DNA from: Molossus alvarezi | Lineage: Eukaryota; Chordata; Mammalia; Chiroptera; Molossidae | NCBI GenBank assembly: GCA_037176705.1 | Contig: JBAWUJ010000123.1 | Span: 1-64,000 of the forward strand | Length of the DNA: 64,000 bases | Direction: 5' to 3' | Part shown: in pieces, positions 22,166-33,600 of the stretch | Layout of the letters: every line of letters begins with the position of its first letter | How positions within the stretch are numbered: position 1 is the first letter of the stretch | Made by a program: the position numbers and the translations under genes | The notes under the pieces: generated by a model | What the model was told of the DNA's origin: nothing | Database searches by the model: none | Seen by the model: the letters and a program-made list of their open reading frames with translations, nothing else

Positions 22166-23978
22166 CCCAAAATAGAAGGTGAAATGAAAAGCATTCCATG
22201 CAAATAAAAAAAAAAACAAATAAACAACAAAAGCCAAGGGAACATATTAGCACCAAACCAGCACTCCAAGAAATGCCAAAAAAACTGCTGTAATAAGCAG
22301 AAGAAATAGGAAGAGAAACATAACCATAATAAATAAAGATGGCAATAAGTAAAAACACATCAATAATAACCTTAAATGTAAAATGATTAAACACTTTGAT
22401 CAAAACACACAGAGACACTGAATGGATAAAAAAGCATGACTCATATATATGTTGTTTACAATAGATCCAACTCACAACAAAACACTCACATAGTTTGAAA
22501 GTAAAGGATGGAATTTTCCAAGCAAGCTGAAAAAAAGAAAAAAAAAAAAAACCTGGGGTAGCAATACTTCTATTTGATAAAATATACTTCAAAATGAAGG
22601 CCATAAGTAGAGACAAAGAAGGCCACTACATAACATTGAAAAGATCTATCCAACAGGAACAGGAGAATATTACCTTAGTAAACATATATGAACCCAATAA
22701 AGGAGTAGAGATACTTTCTAAAACTTCTGGAGGACTTCAAAGAAGAAACAAAAAAATAACATAATCATGGCAGGAGACTTCAACACCCCGCTGACATCAC
22801 TAAATCGATCATCTAGACAAAAATTTAACAATGAATCAGAGACTTTAAATTATGTACTAAATCAAATGGATTTAATAAATATCTACATAGAATTACACTA
22901 CAAAACTGCTTAATTCACATTCTTCTAAAGTGCACAGGGGACATCCTCAAAGGCAGACCACACGTTAGGACACTAAGTCTCTTCAAGTTCAAGAAGACTG
23001 AAAAAAACAAATAAAGCATCTTCTCAGATCACAATGGCATAAAAGTAGCAGTTAATTACAATAAAAACACTCCAACCCAAGGAGGCTAAATATTATGTTA
23101 TTAAACAATGAAAGGGTTACCAAGGAGATCAAGGAAGAGATTTAAAACTTCCTGAAAACCTCCCTGACTGGTTTGACTCAACGGTTAGAATGTCGGCTTG
23201 TGGACCAGAGAGTCCTAGGTTTGGTACTCGCTAAGGGCACGTGCTTCAGTTTATTTACTCTCCAAACTTGTCTGGGGTCATATGTGTGGCAACCAGTTGA
23301 TAACTCTCTCACTCATAGATGTTTTTCTCTCTCTATTTCTCTCTCCCTCCTACTCTATCTGATGATAAATGCAAAACTGTCCACAGGTGAGGATAGGAAA
23401 ATAAAAAAGTAAAACTTCCTGGAGAACAATAAAAATGAAAACACAACAACACAAAATCTGTGGGATGCAGCCAAAGCAGCCCTGAGAGGACAGTTCATAG
23501 CACTACAGGCCTACTTCCCAAAACAGAATACTTTCTAATTGACTATCTAACCCTACAACTTAAAGAATGAGATTGTAAAAAAAAATAAATAAATAAAAAT
23601 CCAGAGCAAGTAGAAGAAAATAAATAGAAAAAGTCGGAGTGACAATAAATGACATAGAAACTAAACAAATATTCAAAAGATCAATGAAACAAAGAGCTGG
23701 TTCCTTAAAATAAATAAACAAGACTGATGGATCCTTAGCCAGACTCATCAGGAAACAAAGAGAAAGGATTTAAATAAACAAATTCAGATAAGAAAGAGGA
23801 GAAGTAACAACTGACACCACAGAAAAACAGGATTGTTTTAAAATGCTATGAACAATTATATGCCAACAAATTGGTCAATATAGGACAAACTCACAAATTT
23901 GTAGAATCATACAGTATCCCAAAACTAAACCAGGAAGAAACAGAAAACTTCAACAGACTAATAACAACTAAGCAAATT
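22166..23978 (+). mobile_element. Old L1 fragment with SINE (duplication 2, left)
   Basis: LINE-1 from the last part of ORF1 (KIEGEMKSIPCK) through the inter-ORF region and the ORF2 endonuclease ([13 protein letters not shown] near 22765-22805, then DHNGIKVAVNY). A Ves SINE follows at 23155-23409, then the region before the reverse transcriptase. It ends abruptly at 23978, where an L1A 5'UTR begins. Many stops. Its homologue is 33930-35758. Confidence 0.85.
23155..23409 (+). mobile_element. Ves-type bat SINE, shared with 34919
   Basis: A diverged SINE (CCTGACTGGTTTGACTCAACGG start, GGTTTGGTACTCGC in the B-box position, CT-rich part near 23311-23360). The 12-bp direct repeat TAAAACTTCCTG flanks it at 23143-23154 and 23410-23421. 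Removal restores the L1 phrase for [10 protein letters not shown]. The same insertion at the same L1 base occurs in the right copy of the duplication. Confidence 0.9.
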
Positions 23979-24312
23979 GGCCACTGAAATGCTAATTGAG
24001 GCCCATTAACAACCTGCACATCTGCCCACCCTTGGGAAATCCTCTTCATCTGAACAACTGAGGAAGTTTTTTATTTTACTGAGAAGCCAAGCCTCTTCAA
24101 GTAACTGATACCGATAGCCTTCAGGCAATAAGCTAAAGGGTATCTGTACCATTCCCTGAGCTACTTTAACCAGGAAAATAAGACTTGACAGTGGTGTGTA
24201 ACATGGGTCCTTCCTTGCTCATCCAAACTGAGAAGTGAGAGCCACGATCAGCAGAATACCAACACCCACAGGGAAAATGTGGCAGGATCCAAAGCCCATT
24301 GTGATAGCCAAA

Positions 24313-25170
24313 ATGGTAAAACACAGAAATAAAAGCCAAATGAAAGAACAAGAGACCTCTACTGAAGAGAAGATAAATGAGCAGCAGTTAAGCAAGTTAA
24401 CAGAACCAGAATACAGAGCCATCAGCTTGAGGACATTCAACAGTATTTGTAATGACATGAGCAACATCAGTAAAGACACAGAAATGTGGAAAATCGAGCA
24501 GTAGGAAATTAAAAACCACCAAGAAGAAATGAAGAATGACATATTTCTGGAATGACATATCAGAAATAAAAAACACATTGGAAGATCTAAATAGCAGAGT
24601 AGAGGAAGCTGAAAACTGGATTAGTGAATTAGAAGATAGGGTAGAAAAAATTCTAACAATCAGAAAACCAAAAAAAAAAAAAATGAAAATCAGGAAGGCG
24701 GCTTAAAAAAACTGTGGGACAACTGGAAACATAATAACATTCACATCATAGGAGTCCCCAAAGAAGAAGAAAATGAGCAAGGGTTAGAGAATATATTTGA
24801 AGAAATAGCAAGAAAAAACTTCCCTAATTTGGTGAAGGAAGAAGGTATTCAAGTTCAAGAAGCACAGAGAGCCCCAAGTAAGAAGAAACCAAACAGGCCC
24901 ACACCAAGACACATAGTAATCAAACTGCCAAAAATTAAAGACAAAGAGAGAATCCTAAAAGCAGCAAGAGAGAAGCAACAGGTGACCTACAAAGGAAACC
25001 CCATAAGGCTCTCAGCTGACTTCTCACAAGAAACACTATAGGCCAGAAGGGAATGGCATGAGGTAATCAAGGTCAAGAAAAACAAGGATCTGAATACAAG
25101 ACTACTGTACCCAGCAAGGCTATCATTCAAAATAAAAGGTCAAAGAAAGAGCTTCCGAGACAATAAAAAA
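24313..25170 (+). pseudogene. L1A #3 ORF1 remnant
   Basis: ATG 24313 (MVKHRNKSQMKEQETS), then a coiled coil and, after an in-frame TAG near 24502 and frameshifts near 24550-24680, the C-terminal domain (NRPTPRHIVIKLPK, IRLSADFSQETL). A CAG-to-TAG type change ends the open part at 25041. There is a small local duplication of a GACATATNNNTGGAATGACATATC phrase near 24537-24560. Confidence 0.8.
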
Positions 25171-25276
25171 GGCTACGGGAATACATTAGCAACAAACCAG
25201 CACTGCAAGAAATGTTAAAAGGACTGCTGTAATTAGCAGGATAAAAAGGAAGAAAAATAGAACCACACTAAAAAAA

Positions 25277-28241
25277 ATGGCAATAAATGAATACATATCA
25301 ATAATCACCTTAAATGTAAATAGACTGAATGCTCCCATAAAAAGACAGAGAGTAGCTGATTGGATAAGAAAGCATGACTCATCTATATGTTGTATACAAG
25401 AGACCCACCTGACAACAAAAGACTCACATAGGTTGAAAGTGAAGGGATGGAAAAAAAAAATCTTCCATGCAAATGGAAAAGAATAAAAAGCTGGGGTAGC
25501 AATAATCATAGCTGATAAAATAGATTTCAAAATAAAAACCATAACTGGAGACACAGAAGGCCATTACATAATATTGAAAAAATCTATCCAACAGGAAGAT
25601 ATAACCATGAAAAACATATACACAACCAATATAGGCGCACCAACATATATTAAAAACCTTCGGGAAAACTTCTAAGGAGAAACCGATAGAAATACCATCA
25701 TAGCAGGGGACTTTAAAACCACGATGACATCACTGGATAAAACCTCTAGACACAAAATTAGAAAGGAAACAGAGACTCTAAATAAAGCACTAGACCAAAT
25801 GGATTTAATAGATATTTACAGAGAATTATACCCCATAACTACAAAACTCACATTCTTCTCAGGTGCACATGGGACATTTTCAAAGACAAACCACATGATA
25901 GAACACAAACTAAGTCTCTACAAGTTCAAAATGACTGAAATTATATCAAGCATCTTCTATGATCACACTTGCATGAAACTAGAAATCAATTGCAACAAGA
26001 ACAGGCAAAGACATGTGAACACATGGAAGCTAAATAGCAAGTTATTAAACAATGAATGGGTCAAGGTGGAGATCAAGGAAGAAACTAAAACCTTTCTGGA
26101 ATTTAATGACACCGAACAAACAACAACACAAAACCTATGGGATACAGCAAAAGCAGTTCTTAGAGGGATGTTCATAGCACTACAGGCCTACCTGAAGAAG
26201 CAAGAAAAATCTCTAATACACTATCTAAAATCACAACTTGAAAAACTAGAGTGGAAACAAACAAACAAACAAACAAAACCCTAGGGCAAGTAGAAGAAAG
26301 GAAATAACAAAGATTAGAGGAGAAATAAATGACATAGAGACCAAAAAAACAATTCAAAGGATCAATAAAACAAAGAGCTGCTTTTTCAAAAAGATAAACA
26401 AGATTGATGGACCCTTAGCTAGATTCACCAAGAAACAATGAGAGAGACCTCAAATGCACAATATCAGAAATGAAAGAGGAGAAGTAACAACTGATACCAC
26501 AGAAATACAGAAGATCGTTAACTACTATGAAAAATTATATGGAAAACAATTTGACAATCTAACCGAAATGGACAAATTCCTAGAAACATATAGTCTCCCA
26601 AAACTGGACAGGGAAGAGATAGAAAACTTGAACAGACCAATAACAACGAAGAAATTGAATATATAATCAAGACTCTCCCAGCAAACAACAGCCCTGGCCC
26701 AGATGGCTTCATGGGGTAGTTTTACCGAACATTCAAAAAAGAACTAACACCAATTCTCCTCAAATTATTTCAAAAAATATAAGAAGAAGGAAGACTTCCA
26801 AACTCGTTTTATGAGGCCAGAATAATTCTAATTCCAAAACCAGAAATAGACATTACAAAGAAAGAAAACTACAGGCCAATATCCCTGATGAACAGAGGCG
26901 ACAAAATCCTGCACAAAATACTAGCAAATCAGATCCAGCAACACATCAAAATAATTATTCACCATGACTAAGTGGAATTCATACAAGGATGCTAGGCTGG
27001 TACAATATTTGCAAATCTAAAAATATGATACACCACATAAACAGAATGAAGAATAAAATCCACATGATTATATCAATAGATGCCAAAAAAGCCTTAGACA
27101 AAATCCAGCATCCATTTCTGACAAAAATGCTCAGCCATGTGGGAATAGAGGGATCATATCTAGACATAATAAAGGCCATATATGAAGACCTATAGCCAAC
27201 ATTATACTCAATGGGGGCAGAAACTAAAAGTGTTTCCCTAAAGAACAGGAACAAGACAGGGATGCCTACTTATTGAAAATAGTACTGAAAGGCTTCCCAC
27301 AGCAATCAAACAGGAGGAAAAAATAAAAGAGATCCAAATTGGAAAGAAGAATGTGAAAGTGTCATTATTCGCAGAAGACATGATACAATCCATAGAAAAC
27401 CCCAAAGACTCCATCAAATATTTACCAGACTTAAAAAAAAAAAAAAAAATTGGCAAACTCACATGCTTCTGCACAGCAAAAGAAACCACCACCAAAACAG
27501 AAAGGCAAGCCACCGTATGGGAGGACATAATTGCCAATAATATATCAAATAAGTGGTTAATTTAAAAAATATTTAGAGTACACATACAACTCAACAACAA
27601 AAAAGACAAAGAACCCAATTAAAAAATGGGCAGAGGAAATAAACAGACACCTTTCCAAACAGGACATACAAATGGCTAAGAGACATATGAAGAAATGCTC
27701 AACAGCACTACTCATCAGAGAGATGCAAATTATCCAACACTGAGATATCACCACACACCTGTCAGAATGGCCACCATCAATAAATCATCAAACTGCAAGT
27801 TTGGCGAGGGTGTGGAGTAAGGGATCTCCAGTACACTGCTGGTGGGAATGCAGACTGGTGCAGCCACTATGGAAAACAATATGGTGTTACCTCAAAAATT
27901 TAAAAATTGAACTTTCATTTGACCCAGGGATCCCACTTCAAGGAATATAGCATAAGAAGCCTGAAACACCCATCAGAAAGAATTTATGTACCCCCATGTT
28001 TGTAGCAGCACTATTTACAATAGCTAAGATCTGGACACAGCCCAAGTGTCCATCAGTAGACGAATGGATAAAAGAGATGTGGTACATATACACAATGGAG
28101 TACTATGCAGATGTAAGAAAAAAAGATCTCTTATGCTTTGAGAGTACACCAAGCGACATGAAAAGTCTTATCTTAAGAAAAACATGCAAAATAGAGAAAG
28201 GCAAGTATCATATGATCTCACTTATTTGTGGAATATACTGA
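25277..28241 (+). pseudogene. L1A #3 ORF2 remnant with internal deletion
   Basis: Starts MAINEYISIITLNVNRLN. The endonuclease keeps QETHLTTKDSH, but the GDFN motif reads GDFKTTMTS (near 25705-25740) and SKTNHM replaces SKIDHM, so catalytic positions are lost. A 186-codon open stretch lies at 25724-26284. The reverse transcriptase ([29 protein letters not shown] near 27370-27405) has Glu in place of an active-site Asp. It then jumps to the C-terminal domain, ending ...MISLICGIY at 28241. Confidence 0.82.
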
Positions 28242-28682
28242 ACATAACAGTCTGAGGAATGGGGTAGTCCCAGAAAGGTGAAAGTGGGGCACAGACTGAC
28301 AATCCCCAGAATGGTGGGTGCTGAGGGAGAGATAAACCACAGAACTTATATGCATGTATTCATGAACAATGCATATGGACAACAAAGCTGGGGACAGGGC
28401 AGGGAGGGAGGGGGATGGGAGAATCAGTGGGAGGGTGGAGAAACAGCTGTAACAAAAATAAATAAATTAATTAATAAAATATATTATCAATATAAATTAT
28501 AAAATAAAATAAACAATGAATGGGTTCACAAGGAAATCAAGAAAAAATTAAAAACTTCATGGAAACCAATGAAAGTGAACACACAACAACACAAAATCAA
28601 TGGGATTCAGTGAAACTAGTCCTAATAGGGAAGTTTGTATCCCACATGTCTACCTCAGGAAACAAGATTTTCAAATTGAAAA

Positions 28683-28778
28683 TCCATTCGTCTACTGATG
28701 GACACTTGGGCTGTGATCAGATCTTAGCTATTGTAAATAGTGCTGCTACAAACCTGAGGGTACATATATTCTTTCTGA
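28683..28778 (-). mobile_element. Inverted 96-bp L1 ORF2 fragment
   Basis: This stretch is the reverse complement of the L1 ORF2 segment that encodes VPPCL-type to VDEWI, found directly at 27973-28069. The reverse complement gives TACATATATTCTTTCTGA at one end and TCCATTCGTCTACTGATGG at the other. It sits inside the truncated L1B unit between TTTTCAAATTG and ATCACAACTTAAAAA, replacing a short part. The two arms form an inverted repeat about 0.6 kb apart. Confidence 0.88.
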
Positions 28779-30456
28779 AAATCACAACTTAAAAATCTAG
28801 AAAGAAAAGTAAACAAACAAACAAAAACCTCAAACTAAGCAGTAGGAAATGAATAGCAAAGAATACAGCAGAAATAGACAATATAGAGACTACAAATAAT
28901 TTAAAAGATGAACAAATAGACAAATTTCAGGAAATACATAATCTCCAAGCTCTGAACAGGGAAGAGATAGAAAACTTGAACAGACCAATCACAGCTAAGA
29001 AAATTGAAGATATAGTAAAAAATCTCCCACCAAACAAAAGCTGGGCTCGGAGGGCTTCATGGGGGAGTTTTACTGAACATTCAAGAAACTAACACCCATT
29101 CTTCTCAAACTATTTCAATAAATCCACCAAGACAGAACACTTCCAAACACACTTTCTGAGGCCAGCATAATCCAAATCCCCAAACCACATGAAGACACTA
29201 TAAACTAAAGAAAACTACAGGCCAATATCCCTGATCAACACAGATGCCAAAATTCTTAGCAAAATATTAGCAGATCAAATCCAGCAATACATCAAACACA
29301 TTATTCATCTTAAACAAGTGGGATACATTCCAGGCACTCAAAGATGGTACAATATGTGCAAATCAGTAAATGTGATACATCGCATAAACAAAATTCAATA
29401 AAAACCATATGAGCATAACAATAACTGCTAAAAAAGCATTCGACAAAATCCAGCACCCATTTCAAATTAAAATGCTCAGCAATGTGGGAATAGAGGGGCC
29501 ATATCAAAATATAATAAAGGCCCCATATGGAAAACACAGCCAACATCATACTCAATGGGCAAAAACAAAAAGTAGTCTTCTTAAGAATGAGAATAAGACA
29601 GGGATGCCCACTTTTGCCACTCTTATTTAACATAGAACTGGAAGTCTTAGACACTGCAATTACACATGAAGACAAAATAAAAGGGATCCAAGTTGGAAAA
29701 GAGCAAATGAAACTGTCATTATATCTAGATGACATAATACCGTACATAGAAAACCCTAAAGACTCCATCAAAATCTGCTAGATTTAATAAAGGAATTTGG
29801 CAATGTGGCAGGACACAATATTAATGTCAAGAAATTGATGGCAGTTTTATGCATCAAAGATGAAATCATAGAAAGAGAAACAAAAAATCAACTTCATTTA
29901 CCATCACAGAACAAAAATTTAAAGTTCTTAGGAATAAACTTCACTGAAGAAGTAAAGGACTTCGTCACAGATAACTACAGATCATTGAAATTAGAAGTGG
30001 AGGAATATATAAAAAGGTGAGAGCATATACCTTGTTCGTGATTTGGAAGAATTAACATCATTAAAATATCCATACCACCCAAAGTAATCTACACATTCAA
30101 TGCAATCCTCACCAAAATGCTGACGGCTTACGTCACAGACCTAGAACAAACACTCCAAAAGTTGATATAAAACTAAAAAGACCCCTACTAGCCACAGAAA
30201 TCTTAAAAAAAGAGAAAAAAGCAGGAGGGATCACATAACCAGATTTCAGGTTATACCAAAAAGCCACCGTAATAAAAATAAGCCTGGTACTGGCACAGGA
30301 ACAGGCAGATAGGTCAATGGAACAGAATAGAGAACCCAGAAATGTACCCAAGACAATATGTTCACTTTACATTTGTCAATGTTGGAAACAACATACAGTG
30401 GACTCAAGAGAGTCTCCTCAATAAATGGTGTTGGAAAAATTGGACAGCTACTTGCA

Positions 30457-30457
30457 A

Positions 30458-30496
<39 letters not shown>

Positions 30497-30535
30497 ATGA
30501 ATGAATGAATGAATGAATGAATAAATAAATAAATT
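30457..30535 (+). repeat. (AAAT)n/(AATG)n microsatellite
   Basis: About twenty tetranucleotide units, AAAT with an inner block of AATG, inside the ORF2 C-terminal part of the truncated L1B unit. They replace the A-run found in other copies after CTACTTGCAA. Confidence 0.97.
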
Positions 30536-31784
30536 TAGACCACGACTTTACACCATACATAAGAATAAACTCGAAATAGATGAAATACTTAAATGTAACT
30601 CATGAATCCATACAAATTCTAAAAGAAAGTGCAGGCCACAAAATTTCAGACATTGCCAGTAGAATTTTCAATGGTATCACACCTATAGCAACAGACACAT
30701 ACACACCAAAATAAATAAATAAATAAACACGTGAGACTACTTCAAACTGGAGAGTTTCTGCACAATTAAAAAAATAACCATCAAAACGAAAAGGGATTAT
30801 ACTATCTGGAAGACCAATATCGCTGATGATGCATCAGAGAGGGGTTATTTCCAAAATATAGAGTGCTTATAAAACTCAACAATAGGAAGACAAAAAACCC
30901 AATTAAGAAATGGGCAGAGGAACTAAATAGACACCTCTCCAAACAGGATGTACAAATGGTAAGAGACATATGAAGAAATTTTCAACATCACTACTCATCA
31001 GAGAGATGCAAATTAAAACAACAATGAGATATCACTACACACCTGTCAGAATGGCTGCCATCAACAAATCATCACACTGCAAGTCTTGGCAAGGCTGTGA
31101 AAACAGGGGACTCCAGTACACTGCTGGTGGGAATGCAGACTGGTGCAGCCACTATGGAAAACAATATGTTGTTACCTCAAAAACGTCCATTTGACCCAGT
31201 GATCCCATGTTCTGGAAAGAACACTAAGAAGCCTGAAACACCCATCAGAAAGAATACATGTATCCCCAGGTTTGTAGCAGCACTATTTACAATAGCCAAG
31301 ATCTGGATACCACCCACGTGTCCATCAGTAGACGAATGAATAAAAAAGCTGTGGTACATATACACAATGGAGTGCTATGCCGATGTAAGAAAGAAAGATC
31401 TCTTATCTTTGAGAGTACATGAAGGGACCTGGAAAGTATTATCTTGAGAAAAACATGCCAAACAGAGAGAGAGACAAGTATCATATGATCTCACTTATTC
31501 ATAGAATATAATGAACATAACAGTCTGAGGCATGGGGTAGTCCCAGAAACTTGGAAGTGAGGCACAGACTGACAATACCCAGAATAGGGGTTGCTGGGGG
31601 AGAGATAATCCACAGAAATATATGCATGTATTCATGAACAATGCACATGGACAACAAAGCTGGGCACAGGGCAGGGAGGGAGGGGGAGGGGGAATCGTGG
31701 GGGGTGGGACAAACATTTTTAACTAAAATAAATTAATTAATTAATAAAATATATTAACAATGTAAAATATAAAATAACATAAAT

Positions 31785-32470
31785 GAATGTGTTCACAAGG
31801 AGATCAAGAAAAATTAAAATTTCACGAAAACCAATGAAAGTGAACACACAACAACACAAAATCAATGGGATTCAGGGAAAGTAGTCCTGATAGAGAAGTT
31901 TATACCATATATGTTAAACTCAGGAAACAAGATTTTCTAATTGACTACCTCACATCAGAATTTAAAAAACCAGAAAGGAAACAAAACAAACAAACTACCA
32001 CAATAAAAAACCACAGACTAAGCAGTGGGAAATGAATAGCAAAGAATACAGTGGAAATAGAAAACATAGAGACTACAAATAATTCAAAAGATGAACAAAT
32101 TTCTAGAAATACATAATCTCCCGGAACTGAACAAGGAAGAGATAGAAAACTTGAACAGACCAATCACAACTAAGAAAATTGAAGATATAACCTAGAATCT
32201 CCCAGCAAACAAAATCCCAGGTTCGGAAGGTTTCACATGGGAGTTTTACTGAACATTCAAGGAACTAACACCCATTCTTTTCAAACTATTTCAATAAATC
32301 CACCAAGATGGAACACTTCCAAACACACTTTATGAGGCCAGCATAATCTTAATTCCCAAACCAAATAAAGACACTAAGAACTAAAGAAAACTACCCTGAT
32401 TGACACAGATGCCAAAATCCTTAACAAAATATTAGCAAATCCAATCCAGCAATACATCAAACAAACACCC
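31785..32470 (+). mobile_element. Truncated L1B unit cut by KCNK1-like module
   Basis: Starts at the same L1 base as the unit at 28512 and runs into the reverse transcriptase, ending at CATCAAACAAACACCC where the GC-rich module takes over. The FTGEF-like box reads FTWEF near 32230. The RT active site is not reached. Confidence 0.8.
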
Positions 32471-32569
32471 AAGTGATGGCCTGAGGCCACTTCACCAGCT
32501 AGGACTCCACCTGCCCATCCTTTGCAAGTCCCCACAGGAGAGGCCCAGGGAGGGGCCTGTGGCCAAGCT

Positions 32570-32850
32570 GGAGGGGCTGGTGACACCAGAGTGGAGCAGG
32601 GCAGGTAGGAGTGGCTGGGGACACTGGAGTGGGGGCAGGTGGTAGGAGGGGTTGGGGACACAGGGGTGGGAGCAGGTGGGGCTGAGAGCCTGGGGACACC
32701 TCGGTAGGGGCACGTGGGGCTGAGGGGCTGGGAAGTGCAAAATGGGGGCAGGTGGGATTGGAGGGCCTGGGCACACCAGTGAGGGAGCAGGCCAGGCAGA
32801 GAGGTTGGGGACACCTGGGTGGGTCAGGCAGGCTGAGGGGCTGGGGAGGG
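32570..32850 (+). repeat. 38-bp minisatellite (copy 2)
   Basis: About eight units of the same family as 21358-21640. The CTGG-equivalent base falls at 32577, 32615, 32652, 32690, 32728, 32767, 32805 and 32841, with spacings of 36-39 bp. Unit sequences have diverged from copy 1 (TTGGGGACAC and AGAGCCTGGGG variants). The G-rich strand is the plus strand. Confidence 0.88.
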
Positions 32851-32893
32851 CGGGGAGGGGAACAGCCAAGGTGCCAGGCCACTGGGATTCTAC

Positions 32894-33190
32894 CTGTGGG
32901 AAGAGTAAGGTGCTGAAAAAGGAGAGCACAGAGGTGAAGTCCAGATTCCAGTGGACTGAGGAATCCCTCAGCACTGCCGTGCCCTGGCTGCTGCCTCCAG
33001 CACCCAGCCCATGACCTGCTTGCCCTGTGGCTCAGAGAGGCACTCATGCTCCCAGAGGCAAGGCTTCAGCTTGTGCAGCTCCTGGCACAGCAGGTCCTCA
33101 CAGGTCAGCGCCACTGACAGGAGACCACAGAGCCAAAGGCAAGGCTGAGCAGATAGCAGAGCACCAGGCACATGCAGCATCTTCCACACC
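32894..33190 (-). pseudogene. KCNK1: KCNK1-like (TWIK-1) exon 1 pseudogene, copy 2
   Basis: Second broken copy of the channel exon. On the minus strand EDLLCQELHKLK (33064-33099) is followed by CLWEHECLSEP, where the Glu lost in copy 1 is kept, and by VMGWVLEAA. Through a frame change LDFTSVLSFFSTLLFPQ follows, then the GT donor at 32893-32892. The LSNASG segment is degraded to LRDSSVHW, so the glycosylation site is gone. It is about 60 bp shorter than copy 1 because the segment for the N-terminal arm and the start of TM1 is deleted. The equivalent of the start codon is mutated near 33188. Confidence 0.78.
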
Positions 33191-33345
33191 AGAGCCTGGG
33201 CAGAGCCTGCCCTGCAGCTCCCCAGTCTCCAGCCCCACCCCCACCTAAGGTCCAGCCCTGCCTCCCCAGCCCCTGTGCCCAAGGCCTCCCTTGGTCCACC
33301 CCGCCCACAGCACTGTCCTGGCTTATGCCCTAGCTCTGCTAGCTC

Positions 33346-33600
33346 TGGGGAGCTTTTTTTTCTTCTTGCTTTTCTTTCTTCTTATTCTGCTCCCTCAGGA
33401 TATAAAGCAGTAAGAATGTGGCATTGATGTGGTGCCGAACCTTGTAACCAGAGCTTCCCGGGGGACCATGCACAAACTTGGCCAGAGCATGGGGCTGGAC
33501 CAGAGGCCCCACCTTGGGCTCCTCCTGCTCCTGCCAGGTTCACTAAGCCTTCTGGAGTGGGACATGGGGGGTGTCAAAGCCCATGCATGTGTGACAGAGA
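33346..33600. other. Unidentified non-L1 segment
   Basis: About 255 bp of balanced composition with no L1 match that I recognise, starting with a T-rich CTTTTTTTTCTTCTTG run on the plus strand. On the minus strand one frame stays open for about 45 codons and contains GYKVRHHINATFLLLYILRE followed by a Lys/Glu-rich tail. It could be more 5' flank of the KCNK1-like locus or a piece of some other gene. Absent from the left duplication copy. Confidence 0.45.

Larger units (their letters stand above)
20567..23978 (+). repeat. Segmental duplication 2, left copy
   Basis: Block order L1B piece, KCNK1-like module, old L1 with ORF1 end and endonuclease, Ves SINE at the same L1 base, old L1 continued. 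The same order is found at 31785-35758. The offset is about 11.21 kb at the start of the KCNK1-like module and 11.76 kb at the SINE. The 0.55-kb difference is sequence present only in the right copy (about 33346-33900). A shared SINE insertion in the same place is strong evidence for duplication after insertion. Confidence 0.88.
23979..28490 (+). mobile_element. L1A #3, 5'-truncated, with L1B-type 3' end
   Basis: It starts inside the L1A 5'UTR (CCACTGAAATGCTAATTGAG), so the GC-rich first part is absent. ORF1 (24313-25170) and ORF2 (25277 onward) follow. At 27430-27450 a run of 15 A joins the reverse transcriptase directly to the part near CTTCTGCACAGC, removing roughly 0.9 kb of the connection region. 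The 3'UTR (28240-28490) carries the GCATGTATTCATGAACAATGC form seen in the L1B-type ends at 31620 and 62865, not the L1A form. Confidence 0.82.
28512..31784 (+). mobile_element. 3.27-kb truncated L1B unit, first complete copy
   Basis: It begins at AACAATGAATGGGTTCACAA (28512), just after the endonuclease, and runs through the reverse transcriptase ([15 protein letters not shown] near 29720-29765, with Leu for Ala) and the C-terminal domain. It ends in a TTAATTAATAAAATATATTA tail at about 31730-31760, after which the next unit starts at 31785. The left junction, with its AATATATTANCAAT spacer, is the same at 28490-28518, 31735-31785 and 62975-63021. Confidence 0.82.
32471..33345 (-). other. 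GC-rich genomic module with KCNK1-like exon 1 (copy 2)
   Basis: Homologue of 21258-22165. On the minus strand it has a longer 5' flank (33345 to 33191, GC-rich), the exon-1-like part (33190-32894), a GT donor (32893-32892) and a 38-bp minisatellite in the intron start. It joins L1B text on the low-coordinate side at the same base as copy 1. Confidence 0.78.

Noticed and set aside
23979..24240. A 3' transduction explaining the KCNK1-like module
   Set aside because: The module is on the strand opposite to the L1s, has an intron part and no A-rich tail or target repeat, so L1 3' transduction does not fit.
30457..30535. Regular tetranucleotide array as a CRISPR or satellite
   Set aside because: A simple AAAT/AATG microsatellite with no spacers, in a mammalian L1.
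21698..33190. A functional KCNK1 gene in the window
   Set aside because: Both exon-1-like copies have frameshifts, one has a stop and the other lost its start and TM1 part; no further exons are seen.
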